Positions 14,574 through 26,248 of a stretch of DNA of 64,000 bases are shown in pieces; positions within the stretch are counted from its first letter, which is position 1; every line of letters begins with the position of its first letter. The DNA is from Streptomyces sp. DH5. GTDB taxonomy: Bacteria > Actinomycetota > Actinomycetes > Streptomycetales > Streptomycetaceae. Location of the stretch: positions 62,001 to 126,000 of the forward strand of contig NZ_JAHWGP010000011.1 of NCBI RefSeq assembly GCF_020873915.1, read 5' to 3'. The notes beneath the pieces were generated by a model. The model was not told the DNA's origin and made no database searches. It was given only the letters and a program-made list of their open reading frames with translations. A program made the translations under genes and the position numbers.

Positions 14574-16493
14574 TCAGCGGATCTCGATGGTGATCGTCGA
14601 ACCCTTGGGCGCGGTGTCCCCGCCGTCCACGGACTGGCCCTTGACGGTGTCACCGAACAGGCCGAGCAGTCCGCGCTCCTCCTTCACCCGGAAACCGGCG
14701 CCCTCCAGCCGCTCCCTGGCGTCGTCGACGCTGTCGCCGACCACGTCCGGCACCTCGATCATCTCGGGGCCCTTGGACAGCGTCAGCGTCACCGTGTCGC
14801 CCTCGGCGACCTGCCGGCCGGGGGCCGGGCTCTGCCGGGCCACCTCACCGGCGTCGTGCTCGGAGTTCACCCGCTCCTCGGCGACCTTCACCTTCAGACC
14901 GGCCCCCTCCAGCTCGGCGCGCGCGTCCTCCAGCTCGTCACCGGCGACGTCGGGCACGTCCACCGGTCGGCCCCTGCTCACCGTCAGCGCCACCGCGGAG
15001 TCCGCGCGGACCTTGGTGCCCTTGCCCGGCTCCGTGGAGATCACGGAACCCGCGGCCACGCTCTCGCTGAACTCCTCGGTCGTCATGCCGGGCTTCAGGC
15101 CCTCGTCCTCCAGCAGCGAGCGCGCCTTGTCGAGCGGGTAGCCGTCGAGGTCGGGCACCCGCACGGTCCGCGGGCCCCTGGAGACGGTCAGCGACACCGA
15201 GTCGTTGCCGCGGATGCGGGCGCCGGCCTTCGGATCGGTGGCGATCACCTTGCCCCGCTCCACCGTGTCGCTGTACGCCTCCTCCACACGGCCGACGTCC
15301 AGCCCCGCGTCCGCCAGCCGGTCCCGGGCCTCCTGCTCGGTCTTGGTCAGCAGCGGCGGGACCTTGGTGAACTGGCCCGAGTTGATGTACCAGACGCCCG
15401 CGCCGAGCCCGAGGACCAGCAGCACGGCCACCACGACCGCCATCGGGCCGCGCGGCAGCGCAGCCCGGCGCCGGGGCGGCAGCGGCGGCGGGGACTGGAG
15501 CCGGCTGGTGTGCCGCACCGGTCCCTCGCCCTCGTCGACGGGCAGCGGGCGGGGCATGACGGGGGCACGCGGGATGACGCTCGTACGGTCGTCCGCGTTG
15601 TCGTGCTCCGAGGACAGCGCTCGCGGCGGCACCGCGTCGAGCTGCGCGTCACCGAGCCGGCCGCGTGCCTCGCGAGCCAGTGCGAGCAGCGCCACGGCGT
15701 CGTACGGGCGCACCTCGGGGTTGCGGGCGGTCGCCGACGCGACCAGCTCGTCCAGCTCGTAGGCCATCCCGGCGATGGCGGACGACGGCGGCGGCACGTC
15801 GTCGTGCAGGTGCTTGTAGAGCACGATCGCGGGGGAGTCGCCGTCGTGCGGCTTCTCCCCGGTGAGCATCTCGTACAGCAGGATGCCGCAGGCGTAGACG
15901 TCCACCCGGGGGTCGGCGACGCCGTCCTCTATCTGCTCCGGGGCCAGGTAGGAGACCGTGCCCAGCACGGTGCCCGTGGTGTTCGTCACCGAGTCCACCG
16001 CGCGGACCAGCCCGAAGTCGGCGACCTTGACCCGGCCGTCGTCCCCGATCAGCACGTTCTCCGGCTTCATGTCCCGGTGCACGAACCCGGCCCGGTGCGC
16101 GGCACCGAGGGCGGCCAGCACCGGCTCCAGGATGTCCAGCGCGGCCCGCGGCTGGAGCGCCCCGCGCTCGCGCAGCACGTCGCGCAGGGTGCAGCCGGCG
16201 ATGTACTCCATCGCCAGGTAGACGTACGCCCCCTCGGCGCCCTGGTCGAAGACCTGCACCACGTTCGGGTGGGCCAGCCGGGCGACGGACTTGGCCTCGC
16301 GGATGAACCGCTCGACGAAGGAGGCGTCGGCAGCGAGGGAGGGGTGCATCACCTTGAGCGCGAGGATGCGGTCGAGGCGGGTGTCCACGGCCCGGTAGAC
16401 CGTGGCCATCCCGCCGACCGCGATCCGCGCGTCGACGCGGTAGCGGCCGTCGAGCACCTGCCCGACCAGAGGGTCCTGAAGGGTCGTGTCCAC
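14574..16493 (-). CDS. Ser/Thr protein kinase with four PASTA domains
   Basis: Transmembrane eukaryotic-type kinase that senses muropeptides or lipid II through PASTA domains. The kinase domain (about residues 10-275) has the glycine loop AVGGMATVY, Lys 47 in LALKVMHP, HRDMKPEN (Asp 141), DFG 159-161 and APE. A Pro/Arg-rich linker leads to one membrane segment (about 351-369), then four external PASTA repeats (about 375-441, 442-509, 510-575, 576-639). This is the PknB/Stk1 architecture. The place of this gene near a DAHP synthase gene and an Rv2175c-like gene recalls mycobacterial pknL, which lacks PASTA domains. Upstream lies the 14-bp tandem repeat tract. Confidence 0.9.
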   Translation of the reverse strand: MDTTLQDPLVGQVLDGRYRVDARIAVGGMATVYRAVDTRLDRILALKVMHPSLAADASFVERFIREAKSVARLAHPNVVQVFDQGAEGAYVYLAMEYIAGCTLRDVLRERGALQPRAALDILEPVLAALGAAHRAGFVHRDMKPENVLIGDDGRVKVADFGLVRAVDSVTNTTGTVLGTVSYLAPEQIEDGVADPRVDVYACGILLYEMLTGEKPHDGDSPAIVLYKHLHDDVPPPSSAIAGMAYELDELVASATARNPEVRPYDAVALLALAREARGRLGDAQLDAVPPRALSSEHDNADDRTSVIPRAPVMPRPLPVDEGEGPVRHTSRLQSPPPLPPRRRAALPRGPMAVVVAVLLVLGLGAGVWYINSGQFTKVPPLLTKTEQEARDRLADAGLDVGRVEEAYSDTVERGKVIATDPKAGARIRGNDSVSLTVSRGPRTVRVPDLDGYPLDKARSLLEDEGLKPGMTTEEFSESVAAGSVISTEPGKGTKVRADSAVALTVSRGRPVDVPDVAGDELEDARAELEGAGLKVKVAEERVNSEHDAGEVARQSPAPGRQVAEGDTVTLTLSKGPEMIEVPDVVGDSVDDARERLEGAGFRVKEERGLLGLFGDTVKGQSVDGGDTAPKGSTITIEIR

Positions 16494-16620
16494 GCAGCGA
16501 GTCTACGAGGCCCCGCCGACACCCCCGCCCGGTCCGTCCGCGTTGCAGCGGACCTGTGACGCGCACCGGGGGGGCGGGGGAGGCGTCCGGCGGCCCGGGC
16601 GGGCGTGGGCTTCGCCCGCC

Positions 16621-16732
16621 TGCCCGGTGCTGCCTGCCCGGTGCTGCCTGCCCGGTGCTGCCTGCCCGGTGCTGCCTGCCCGGTGCTGCCTGCCCGGTGC
16701 TGCCTGCCCGGTGCTGCCTGCCCGGTGCTGCC
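16621..16732. repeat. Eight perfect tandem copies of a 14-bp unit
   Basis: The unit TGCCCGGTGCTGCC repeats eight times without a mismatch (16621-16732), then degrades. It lies between the thiG stop and the kinase start, about 130 bp upstream of the latter. Perfect arrays of this kind vary in copy number by slippage. It has no spacers and is not a CRISPR array. Confidence 0.93.
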
Positions 16733-16761
16733 CGCCCGGCGCGGCTGCCGGCGGGCAGCGC

Positions 16762-18922
<2,161 letters not shown>

Positions 18923-18934
18923 GGGCGTCCTGCC

Positions 18935-19028
18935 CCTCCCTTCGCCGGCATGACCCGGATCAGGTTCGTACGGTCGGAGGCCGCCAGCCTCCCTCTCAGC
19001 CCGGTGCGTCCGGGCTCCCGCGAGTGTT
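18935..19028 (-). promoter_or_regulatory. TPP riboswitch
   Basis: Read on the minus strand, the leader contains CTGAGAGGGAGGC and, 30 bases later, ACCTGATCCGGGTCATGCC, the two conserved arms of the thiamine pyrophosphate aptamer. Short pairing stems flank them. The aptamer ends close to the thiO start, so ligand binding probably hides the ribosome site (inference). It controls thiOSG. Confidence 0.95.
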
Positions 19029-19081
19029 CTACGTTGGCCACCCTAGCCCTCGGGACAGCGCGCTTGTAAGGGAGCCCCCAC

Positions 19082-19457
19082 GTGGCCCGATCGCTCGACG
19101 GACTCGTCCTCGCCCCGGTCGCCGACCAGGCCCCCGGCCAGGTCGGCACCCGCACCCGGTTCCGCTACCACGAAAGGGACGGTGAGATCTGGGCCGGGTA
19201 CGCGGGCGGCGACGTGGTGCGCGGCCACCTGGTGGGCACCCGTACGGGGGACCGGCTGGACTTCCGGTACGTGCAGCTCAAACGGGACGGCACGACGTCC
19301 TCGGGGCACTGCGTCTCGACGGTCGTGGAACTGCCCGACGGGCGGGTGCGGCTGGAGGAGGAGTGGGAGTGGGAGTCCCAGTCCGGCAGCGGCACGAGCG
19401 TGGTGGAGCAGATCGCGGGATCTGACGGCGTGCCAGGTGTCCGAGGTGATCGGGTGA
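19082..19457 (+). pseudogene. Small conserved protein (annotated as N-acetylglutamate synthase in Streptomyces), apparently frameshifted
   Basis: Frame 1 from GTG 19082 encodes a beta-rich protein of about 110 residues: TRTRFRYHERDGEIWAGYAGGDVVRGHLVGTR, later CVSTVVELPDGRVRLEEEWEWES and GTSVVEQI. Relatives carry the name N-acetylglutamate synthase without an acetyltransferase fold, so that name is doubtful. After GTSVVEQI frame 1 fails to stop and runs into the next gene. Removing one base near 19415-19425 would restore VVEQIRDLTACQVSEVIG and a TGA at 19455-19457 forming a GTGA overlap with the next start. So a one-base insertion, real or a sequencing error, probably fused the frames; the alternative is a genuine 537-residue fusion. 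Confidence 0.65.
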
Positions 19458-20695
19458 GCGAGCGGACGCGGGAACCGGGACGGTCCGCACCGCGGCGGGT
19501 GGTGGTGGCGGGCGCGGGCATGGCCGGCGTGCAGACCGCGGCCGCGCTGCGCGAGCAGGGGTTCACGGGCGCCGTGACGCTGATCGGCGCGGAACCCCAC
19601 CAGCCCTACGACCGGCCGCCGTTGTCCAAGGCGGTGCTGCTCGGCAAGGCCGAGGACTCCGCCTTCGACCTCGACTTCGAGGAACTCGGCATCGAACTGC
19701 GGCTCGGCTGCGAGGTGCTGGGCCTTCGTCCCGGCGACCACGAACTGGACACCGAGGCCGGGCCCGTCCCGTACGACGCGCTGGTGATCGCGACCGGAGC
19801 GGAACCGGTGCGGCTGCCGGGCGCCGAGGGTGTCCCCGGTGTGCATCTGCTGCGCACCCTGGACGACGCCGAACGGTTGCGGCCGGTGCTCGCCCGGCAG
19901 CACGACATCGTGGTGGTGGGCGCCGGCTGGATCGGCGCGGAGTTCGCCACGGCGGCCCGGGAGGCGGGCTGCGCGGTCACCGTCGTCGAGGCCGCGGAGC
20001 GGCCCCTGGCCGAGGCGCTGCCCGCCGAGGTGACCGCCCCGATGACCGCCTGGTACGCCGAGGCCGGTGTCACGCTGCGCACGCGCGCGCGGGTGGACCG
20101 CGTGGAGGCGGACGCCGTGGTCCTGGACGACGGCACCCGGCTGCCCGCGGGCGCCGTGGTCGTCGGCATCGGGGCCCGCCCCGCCACGGCCTGGCTCGCG
20201 GGCTCCGGAGTCGAACTCGGGGAGCGGGGCGAGGTCGTCGCCGACCGCCGTCTGACGACCTCCGTGCCGGACGTGTACGCGGTCGGCGACTGCGCGTCCT
20301 TCCCGTCCGGGCGCTACGGCGGGCGTCTGCTGGTCCACCACTGGGACAACGCCCTCCAGGGGCCGCGCACGGTCGCCGCGAACATCGTCGGCGGGCCGGC
20401 CGGCGCGGAACCGGCGGTGTACGACCCGGTGCCGTACTTCTGGTCCGAGCAGTTCGGACGGTTCGTCCAGTACGCGGGGCACCACGCGGACGCCGACCGC
20501 ACGGTGTGGCGCGGGGACCCGGCCGGGGCGGCGTGGAGCGTCGGCTGGCTGCGGGAGTCCCGTCTGGTCGCGCTGCTCGCGGTGGGGCGGCCCCGGGACC
20601 TGGCGCAGGGACGCCGGCTGATCGAGGCGGGTGCGGCGATGGACGCGGAGCTGCTGGCGGACCCGGCGCGTCCGCTGAAGTCCGCGACGGCGTGA
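19454..20695 (+). CDS. FAD-dependent ferredoxin reductase-type oxidoreductase
   Basis: NAD(P)H-dependent reductase of the BenD/rhodocoxin/putidaredoxin reductase type, likely passing electrons to a ferredoxin. FAD fold VVVAGAGMAGVQTAAAL, YDRPPLSKAVL near residue 50, ATGAEP, NAD fold IVVVGAGWIGAEFA, then DVYAVGDCASF with the FAD-contacting Asp. The C-terminal domain has VHHWDNALQGPRTVAANI and PYFWSEQFG. GTG 19454 is preceded by GAGGTGAT and would overlap the TGA of the upstream gene in its ancestral frame, giving 413 residues. The frame is open into the upstream gene because of the apparent frameshift. Confidence 0.88.
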   Translation: MSERTREPGRSAPRRVVVAGAGMAGVQTAAALREQGFTGAVTLIGAEPHQPYDRPPLSKAVLLGKAEDSAFDLDFEELGIELRLGCEVLGLRPGDHELDTEAGPVPYDALVIATGAEPVRLPGAEGVPGVHLLRTLDDAERLRPVLARQHDIVVVGAGWIGAEFATAAREAGCAVTVVEAAERPLAEALPAEVTAPMTAWYAEAGVTLRTRARVDRVEADAVVLDDGTRLPAGAVVVGIGARPATAWLAGSGVELGERGEVVADRRLTTSVPDVYAVGDCASFPSGRYGGRLLVHHWDNALQGPRTVAANIVGGPAGAEPAVYDPVPYFWSEQFGRFVQYAGHHADADRTVWRGDPAGAAWSVGWLRESRLVALLAVGRPRDLAQGRRLIEAGAAMDAELLADPARPLKSATA

Positions 20696-20788
20696 CCCGC
20701 CCCGGTCCGGTGTGTCCGAGCCGACGCGTCCGCCCAGGTGGCGGGGGGCTGACTTCCGACTGTCGGTGGCAGGTGGCAGGCTTGTCCC

Positions 20789-21154
20789 GTGACCGAGATT
20801 GACGCAAAGATCGATGCTCTCGTCCCCGCCTGGCTCACTCTCCCCGACATCGCCGAGCAGTTCGGCGTCGAGGTGACGCGCGTCCGGCAGCTGGTCAAGG
20901 AGGGCCAGCTCATCGCCGTACGCCGGGGTGAGAACCGCGCACTGCACGTGCCCGCCGCCTTCGTCGACGGGGACAAGGTGGTCAAGGGCCTGACCGGGAC
21001 CCTGACGCTCCTGCGGGACGACGGCTTCACGGTCGAAGAGATGCTGGAGTGGCTCTTCACCCCCGACCCGACCCTGCCCGGTACCCCCGCGCAGGCGCTG
21101 AGCGAGAACCGCGGCACGGAGGTGAAGCGCCGGGCCCAGGCACTCGCGGTCTGA
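20789..21154 (+). CDS. Rv2175c-like winged-helix DNA-binding protein
   Basis: 121 residues. Helix-turn-helix LTLPDIAEQFGVEVTRVRQLVKEGQLIAVRRGENRALHVP, followed by the C-terminal domain LTGTLTLLRDDGFTVEEMLEWLFTPDPTLPGTPAQAL. In mycobacteria Rv2175c lies next to pknL and is phosphorylated by that kinase, which blocks DNA binding. Here the four-PASTA kinase is about 4 kb away with thi genes between, so a kinase-substrate link is an inference. GTG 20789 is taken as start. Target genes unknown. Confidence 0.85.
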   Translation: MTEIDAKIDALVPAWLTLPDIAEQFGVEVTRVRQLVKEGQLIAVRRGENRALHVPAAFVDGDKVVKGLTGTLTLLRDDGFTVEEMLEWLFTPDPTLPGTPAQALSENRGTEVKRRAQALAV

Positions 21155-21613
21155 TCCGCGACCGACCGACCGGCGGATGCCGCACGGGGCCGGCCCGGGT
21201 GCGCGTGCGCGCGCCGGGGGAACGCGGTGCACGCCGGCCACCGTCCGTACCCGGCCGGCCCCCGCTGACGGCCCGCCGGGCAGCCCGCCCGAGCCGTGGG
21301 GCCGGGCACGGGCCCGCCCTGCCCGGCCCCGCGGGCGGCCCGACAGCGGCGCGCCGGCCCGCACCGTTACGGTGACCTGAGGGATCACCGGTATGCGGCG
21401 GCCGCCGTCCCACCCGCGATGAGCCGGTGGAAGGCGACCCGTACGAGCCGGGGGCGGCCCTGCGCCGGACGGGGCGACCGCGCACGACCCGCCGGGCGGA
21501 CCCCGTCCGGCTCCTCATTGGGCGGACCCCGCCCGCACCCCACCGGAGGCCCGACGGCGACGCGTCGGGCCCGCCCGGTCCGAACGCCCGAGACAGCCTG
21601 GGGGGACACCCGA
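21155..21613. other. Intergenic region between the Rv2175c-like gene and thiE
   Basis: No credible gene. It holds an inverted repeat CGGTGA-N9-TCACCG (21370-21390) that could be an operator, and a hairpin with 9-bp arms (GGCCCGACG/CGTCGGGCC, 21548-21571) about 40 bp ahead of thiE. No TPP aptamer motifs are visible here. Confidence 0.6.
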
Positions 21614-22276
21614 ATGACCGACACCCGACGCGGCCGGCTCGCCGATGCCCGGGTCTACCTGTGCACCGACGCGCGCAAGCGCCAGGGGGACCTCCCCGAG
21701 TTCCTGGACGCGGTGCTGGCCGGCGGGGTCGACATCGTGCAGCTGCGGGACAAGGGCATGGAGGCCGCCGAGGAACTGGAGCACCTGGCCGTCCTCGCCG
21801 ACGCCTGCGCCCGGCACGGCAAGCTGCTCGCGGTCAACGACCGCGCGGACGTCGCCCACGCCGCCGGCGCCGACGTCCTCCACCTCGGCCAGGGCGACCT
21901 CCCCGTCCCCGCCGCCCGCGCCGTTCTCGGGGAGGACGTCCTGATCGGCCGTTCCACCCACACGGAGTCCGAGGCCGCCGCGGCCGCCGGCCAGCCCGGC
22001 GTGGACTACTTTTGCACCGGCCCCTGCTGGCCCACCCCCACCAAGCCAGGCCGGCACGCCCCCGGCCTGGACCTCGTCCGGTACACCGCCGCCCTGGGCA
22101 CCGACCGCCCCTGGTTCGCCATCGGCGGCATCGACCTGGGCAACCTCGACGAGGTGCTGGAGGCGGGCGCCCGGCGGATCGTCGTGGTCCGTGCGATCAC
22201 CGACGCCGACGACCCGGGAGCGGCGGCGGCCCGGTTCGCCGAGCGCCTGCGGCAGGCGGTTCCGGACGCCGGATGA
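21614..22276 (+). CDS. thiE: Thiamine-phosphate synthase
   Basis: Joins hydroxymethylpyrimidine pyrophosphate and thiazole phosphate to make thiamine phosphate. TIM-barrel motifs: [11 protein letters not shown] (Lys for pyrophosphate), [42 protein letters not shown] (thiazole phosphate loop) and [28 protein letters not shown]. 220 residues. ATG 21614 is chosen because conserved sequence starts shortly after; the frame is open upstream but not family-like. It is divergent from the riboswitch-controlled thiOSG operon and 2.6 kb away. Confidence 0.92.
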   Translation: MTDTRRGRLADARVYLCTDARKRQGDLPEFLDAVLAGGVDIVQLRDKGMEAAEELEHLAVLADACARHGKLLAVNDRADVAHAAGADVLHLGQGDLPVPAARAVLGEDVLIGRSTHTESEAAAAAGQPGVDYFCTGPCWPTPTKPGRHAPGLDLVRYTAALGTDRPWFAIGGIDLGNLDEVLEAGARRIVVVRAITDADDPGAAAARFAERLRQAVPDAG

Positions 22277-22374
22277 CCACCGCGCGTCTCAGAACTGTCC
22301 AAGGGGTGGACGGCAAGTCGACAAGTAAGACAAATCTCCCGGTTTTGGTTGGGGTGTCGCCGCGCCCTGGCTAA

Positions 22375-23307
<933 letters not shown>

Positions 23308-23363
23308 ACCGGTCACACGCACATACGACACACTGCGTAACGACCACTGGGAGAGGGGCGTAC

Positions 23364-24311
23364 ATGGGCTGGGCGGTCCTCTACATCGCGTTCGGCATCG
23401 TCGCGCTGTGGTTGCTCGGTGAGGTGCTGCTGCAGTACAAGGCGCGGCTGCGCTGGCGTCTGCTCGCCTTCGCCGGTTTCCTCGGCGTCGTGCTCGGCGT
23501 GCTGATCCCGTCCGTGATCGTCATCGGACTGGGCGCCGCCGCGTTCGCGGTCGGCCAGACCTACGTCACGCTGTCGTTCCGCCGCGGGTTCGCGGCCGGC
23601 TGGGCGGTCAACGCGCCGGCGCTGGCCGCCGCCAAGGGCGGCCGCGGGCGCGGGCGGCGGGAGCCGACCCTGGAGGTCTCCGACCTGGAGGCGTCCCACG
23701 AGGGCTACGGCGACGAGGCCGACGGCCACCGCGACCGCACCGGCTACGGCGTGGACGACGACCACGACCGCGACGACGTGTTCACTCCCGCCGCCCGCTC
23801 CGACCGGACGACGGCCGCGGAGACCACCGCCGTCTACGAACCGCAGCCCATGCCCGACGACACCGGCTCCTACGGCGTCTACGGCGGCGACACCGGGTAC
23901 GCGGCCCCGTCCCAGGACCAGTACGCGGCGGCCGCCCAGGGAGCCGACCAGAACAACTACGCCTACGACTACTCCGGTTACGGCCAGCAGCAGGGCTACG
24001 ACACCGCCGGCCAGCAGTACGCCGCCTACTCCGACCCGTACATCGGCAACACCACGTACGGCGACGCGACCTACGGCACCGGTTACGCCGACCCGCAGCA
24101 GTACGCCCAGCAGCAGGACTACGGCCAGGACCCGTACGCGGCGGGTTACGGCGGCGAGACCCCGGCCGGCGGGCTGTGGGTCCCGCAGCAGCGCAGCGCC
24201 GACGACGCCTACGGCGGTGAACTGCCGCCGGAGCAGCAGCAGTACCCGTACCAGGGCGACGGCCAGACGCACGGCAACGGCAACGGGTACGACGAGCAGT
24301 ACCGTTTCTGA
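23364..24311 (+). CDS. Membrane protein with a Tyr/Gly/Gln-rich low-complexity tail
   Basis: I do not assign a family. Residues 1-70 hold two hydrophobic segments (WAVLYIAFGIVALWLLGEVLL and AFAGFLGVVLGVLIPSVIVIGL, plus GAAAFAVGQTYV). A basic patch GGRGRGRR follows, then about 200 residues dominated by Tyr, Gly, Gln, Asp and Ala (YGQQQGYD, YADPQQYAQQQDYG). Such composition resembles disordered, prion-like or condensate-forming tails and is unusual for a bacterial membrane protein. It lies between metF and a desaturase gene and ends eight bases before the latter's stop on the other strand. ATG 23364 follows GAGAGGGG. Confidence 0.8.
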   Translation: MGWAVLYIAFGIVALWLLGEVLLQYKARLRWRLLAFAGFLGVVLGVLIPSVIVIGLGAAAFAVGQTYVTLSFRRGFAAGWAVNAPALAAAKGGRGRGRREPTLEVSDLEASHEGYGDEADGHRDRTGYGVDDDHDRDDVFTPAARSDRTTAAETTAVYEPQPMPDDTGSYGVYGGDTGYAAPSQDQYAAAAQGADQNNYAYDYSGYGQQQGYDTAGQQYAAYSDPYIGNTTYGDATYGTGYADPQQYAQQQDYGQDPYAAGYGGETPAGGLWVPQQRSADDAYGGELPPEQQQYPYQGDGQTHGNGNGYDEQYRF

Positions 24312-24318
24312 CGCGGCG

Positions 24319-25833
24319 TCACTGGGAGCCGCGGAAGCCGGGCCCCTCCACGATCAGTCCCGCGACCAGCGCCCCCGACATCCCGGCGTGCGGCAGTCCG
24401 CCGCCGGGGTGCGACCAGCCGCCGACGCGGTACAGCCCCGGCAGCGGGGTGACGTTCGCCGGATGCAGGAACCGGCCTCCGCCCGCCGCGAGTGCCGGGG
24501 CGGGGATGCCCCCGAGCGCGGCGCCGGTCTCCTCGTCGCCGTCGTCGGGTGTCCGCACCTCACGCCACAGGACGCGTTCGCGCAGGCCGGGAACGGCCTG
24601 CGCGGCGGCCTCGACGACCAGGTCGGCGAACCGCCGGTCGATGTCGCCCTCACCCCACTCCTCGTCCGAGGGAACCACGGCGGACACCACCACGGACTCG
24701 TGCTCCCCGTCCGGGCGCAGGGCGGGGTCGTCCGGCCGCAGCACGCTCACCGTGGGCCGTGCCGGGAGGCCGGCGCCGCCGGTGAGGAAGTCCAGCTCGC
24801 CGGAGCGGTCGGTGGTGTGCACGACCGTGCGGTGCGGCGCACCCGCCTCGCGCGCCCCGCGCAGGGCCAGCAGCACGGTGAACCGTCCCGGACGCGACCA
24901 CTGCCCGGCGACGCCGGGCCGCACGTCACCGTCGTCGTACAGCCGGTGCCCGGTCATCAGTTCCAGGCGGTGGTGGTCCACGCCCGCGACCACCACGTCC
25001 GCCCCGGCCACCGTCCCGTCGCGCAGCTCCACGCCCGCCGCCCGGCCGTCCTTCTCCACGATCCGCAGGGTCTCGGCACCGAAGACGAACTCGACCCCGC
25101 GCGACCGGCACCGCTCGTACACCGCACGCGCCAGCTCCCGCATACCGCCACGCACGTACCAGATGCCGAAGGCGTGCTCCATGTACGGCAGTACCGCGGC
25201 GCTCGCCGGTGCCTCGCGGGGGTCGAGCCCGAACGCCAGGGCGTGGCTCTCCAACAGGGCGGCCAGCCGGGGATCGCGCAGCTCCCACGCGCCGACCTCG
25301 GCCAGCGTGCCCGCCCTGCGGGTGCGCAGCAGCCTCTTGTGGGGAACCGCCGGATACGGCTCGCGCTCGGCCAGTACCCGCCAGTTGGGCCACAGCGGCT
25401 CCTCCAGCAGCGGCCGGCGCGAGCGGTCCCACGCCTCCCGGGCCCGGACCAGGAAGTCGCCCCAGCGCCGGGCGGCGTCCGGGCCGAGCGTCTCCGCCAG
25501 CGCGGAGACGACGCCCGCGCGGGAGGCGTTCGGCAGCGACACGTGCGTGCCGTCCGCGAACACGTGGTGCGCCGACGGGTCGACCTGGACGAGCTCGACG
25601 CACTCCTCCAGCGGCTCCCTGCCGGTCTTCAGGAACAGGTCGCGGTAGACGGCGGGCAGGGGGAGCACCCCCGGCCCGGTGTCGAAGGAGAACCCGTCCC
25701 GCTCCACCCGGCGCAGCGCGCCGCCGTACGTCCGCGTCCGCTCGTACACCGTCACCCGGTGGCCCGCGACGGCCAGCCGGGCGGCGGCCGCCATCGCGCC
25801 CATCCCGGCGCCGATCACCGCAATCCGTGCCAT
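24319..25833 (-). CDS. Phytoene desaturase-family FAD oxidoreductase
   Basis: Amine-oxidase/CrtI-type flavoenzyme. N-terminal FAD fold ARIAVIGAGMGAMAAAARLAVAGHRVTVYER, then GGALRRVERDGFSFDTGPGVL (CrtI signature region). The C-terminus has PGLYRVGGWSHPGGGLPHAGMSGALVAGLI, the family FAD-binding end. 504 residues. No phytoene synthase or other carotenoid gene is seen in the window, so carotenoid work is not assured; desaturase-like proteins also act on other polyenes. ATG 25833. Its stop is seven bases from the stop of the convergent membrane protein gene. Confidence 0.85.
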   Translation of the reverse strand: MARIAVIGAGMGAMAAAARLAVAGHRVTVYERTRTYGGALRRVERDGFSFDTGPGVLPLPAVYRDLFLKTGREPLEECVELVQVDPSAHHVFADGTHVSLPNASRAGVVSALAETLGPDAARRWGDFLVRAREAWDRSRRPLLEEPLWPNWRVLAEREPYPAVPHKRLLRTRRAGTLAEVGAWELRDPRLAALLESHALAFGLDPREAPASAAVLPYMEHAFGIWYVRGGMRELARAVYERCRSRGVEFVFGAETLRIVEKDGRAAGVELRDGTVAGADVVVAGVDHHRLELMTGHRLYDDGDVRPGVAGQWSRPGRFTVLLALRGAREAGAPHRTVVHTTDRSGELDFLTGGAGLPARPTVSVLRPDDPALRPDGEHESVVVSAVVPSDEEWGEGDIDRRFADLVVEAAAQAVPGLRERVLWREVRTPDDGDEETGAALGGIPAPALAAGGGRFLHPANVTPLPGLYRVGGWSHPGGGLPHAGMSGALVAGLIVEGPGFRGSQ

Positions 25834-26248
25834 GCCAGGGACCTTATCCGCAGCTCACCGGCGACCCCTCCCCGAGTACCCGCGCGCCCGCCCGCGTGAC
25901 CAGCGGACGTCGGTGAGGTGTGGGGCCGGGTGCGCACACGTGAGTACCCGTACCTAGCCGCCCAGTTGAGTACGCACGCGGATGAGGGCCGGCCCGCTGG
26001 GACGAGAGAGTGGGGACCACGGAGAGGGGCACGGCCCCCGGACCGGCGGCACGGGGCGCCGGAGCGGGGACCGGGCCCGCGATCCGCTCCTTCCGCCGGT
26101 GTCTTCGGCGGGAGCGAGGCACGGGGGAACCCGGGGGGACGACCGCAACGGGGGTTCACGGGGGAGCAGGGGGAAGGCGCCGGTCCGGCCGGTGGCCCGC
26201 GGGGGACGCGGCCACCGGGGGACCGGTGCCTTCCCGCGTGCGGCGGGC
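25834..26248. other. Intergenic region between the desaturase and TetR genes
   Basis: About 415 bp with no gene I can support. It is purine-skewed on the + strand with many G-runs (for example around 26120-26200). It includes AT-richer sequence near 25940-25975 that may carry the desaturase promoter (minus strand). Confidence 0.5.

Noticed and set aside
16621-16732. Repeat array that might be CRISPR
   Set aside because: Units are 14 bp, directly abutting, without spacers, and no cas genes occur in the window.
21296-21613. In-frame N-terminal extension of thiE
   Set aside because: ThiE homology begins just after ATG 21614; the extension is low-complexity and crosses a hairpin and a palindrome.
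24319-25833. Part of a carotenoid biosynthesis cluster
   Set aside because: The desaturase-like gene stands alone; no phytoene synthase, GGPP synthase or cyclase gene is near it.
24217-25899. 560-codon + strand frame over the desaturase gene
   Set aside because: It is the antisense shadow of a well-matched CrtI-type enzyme with clear FAD motifs.
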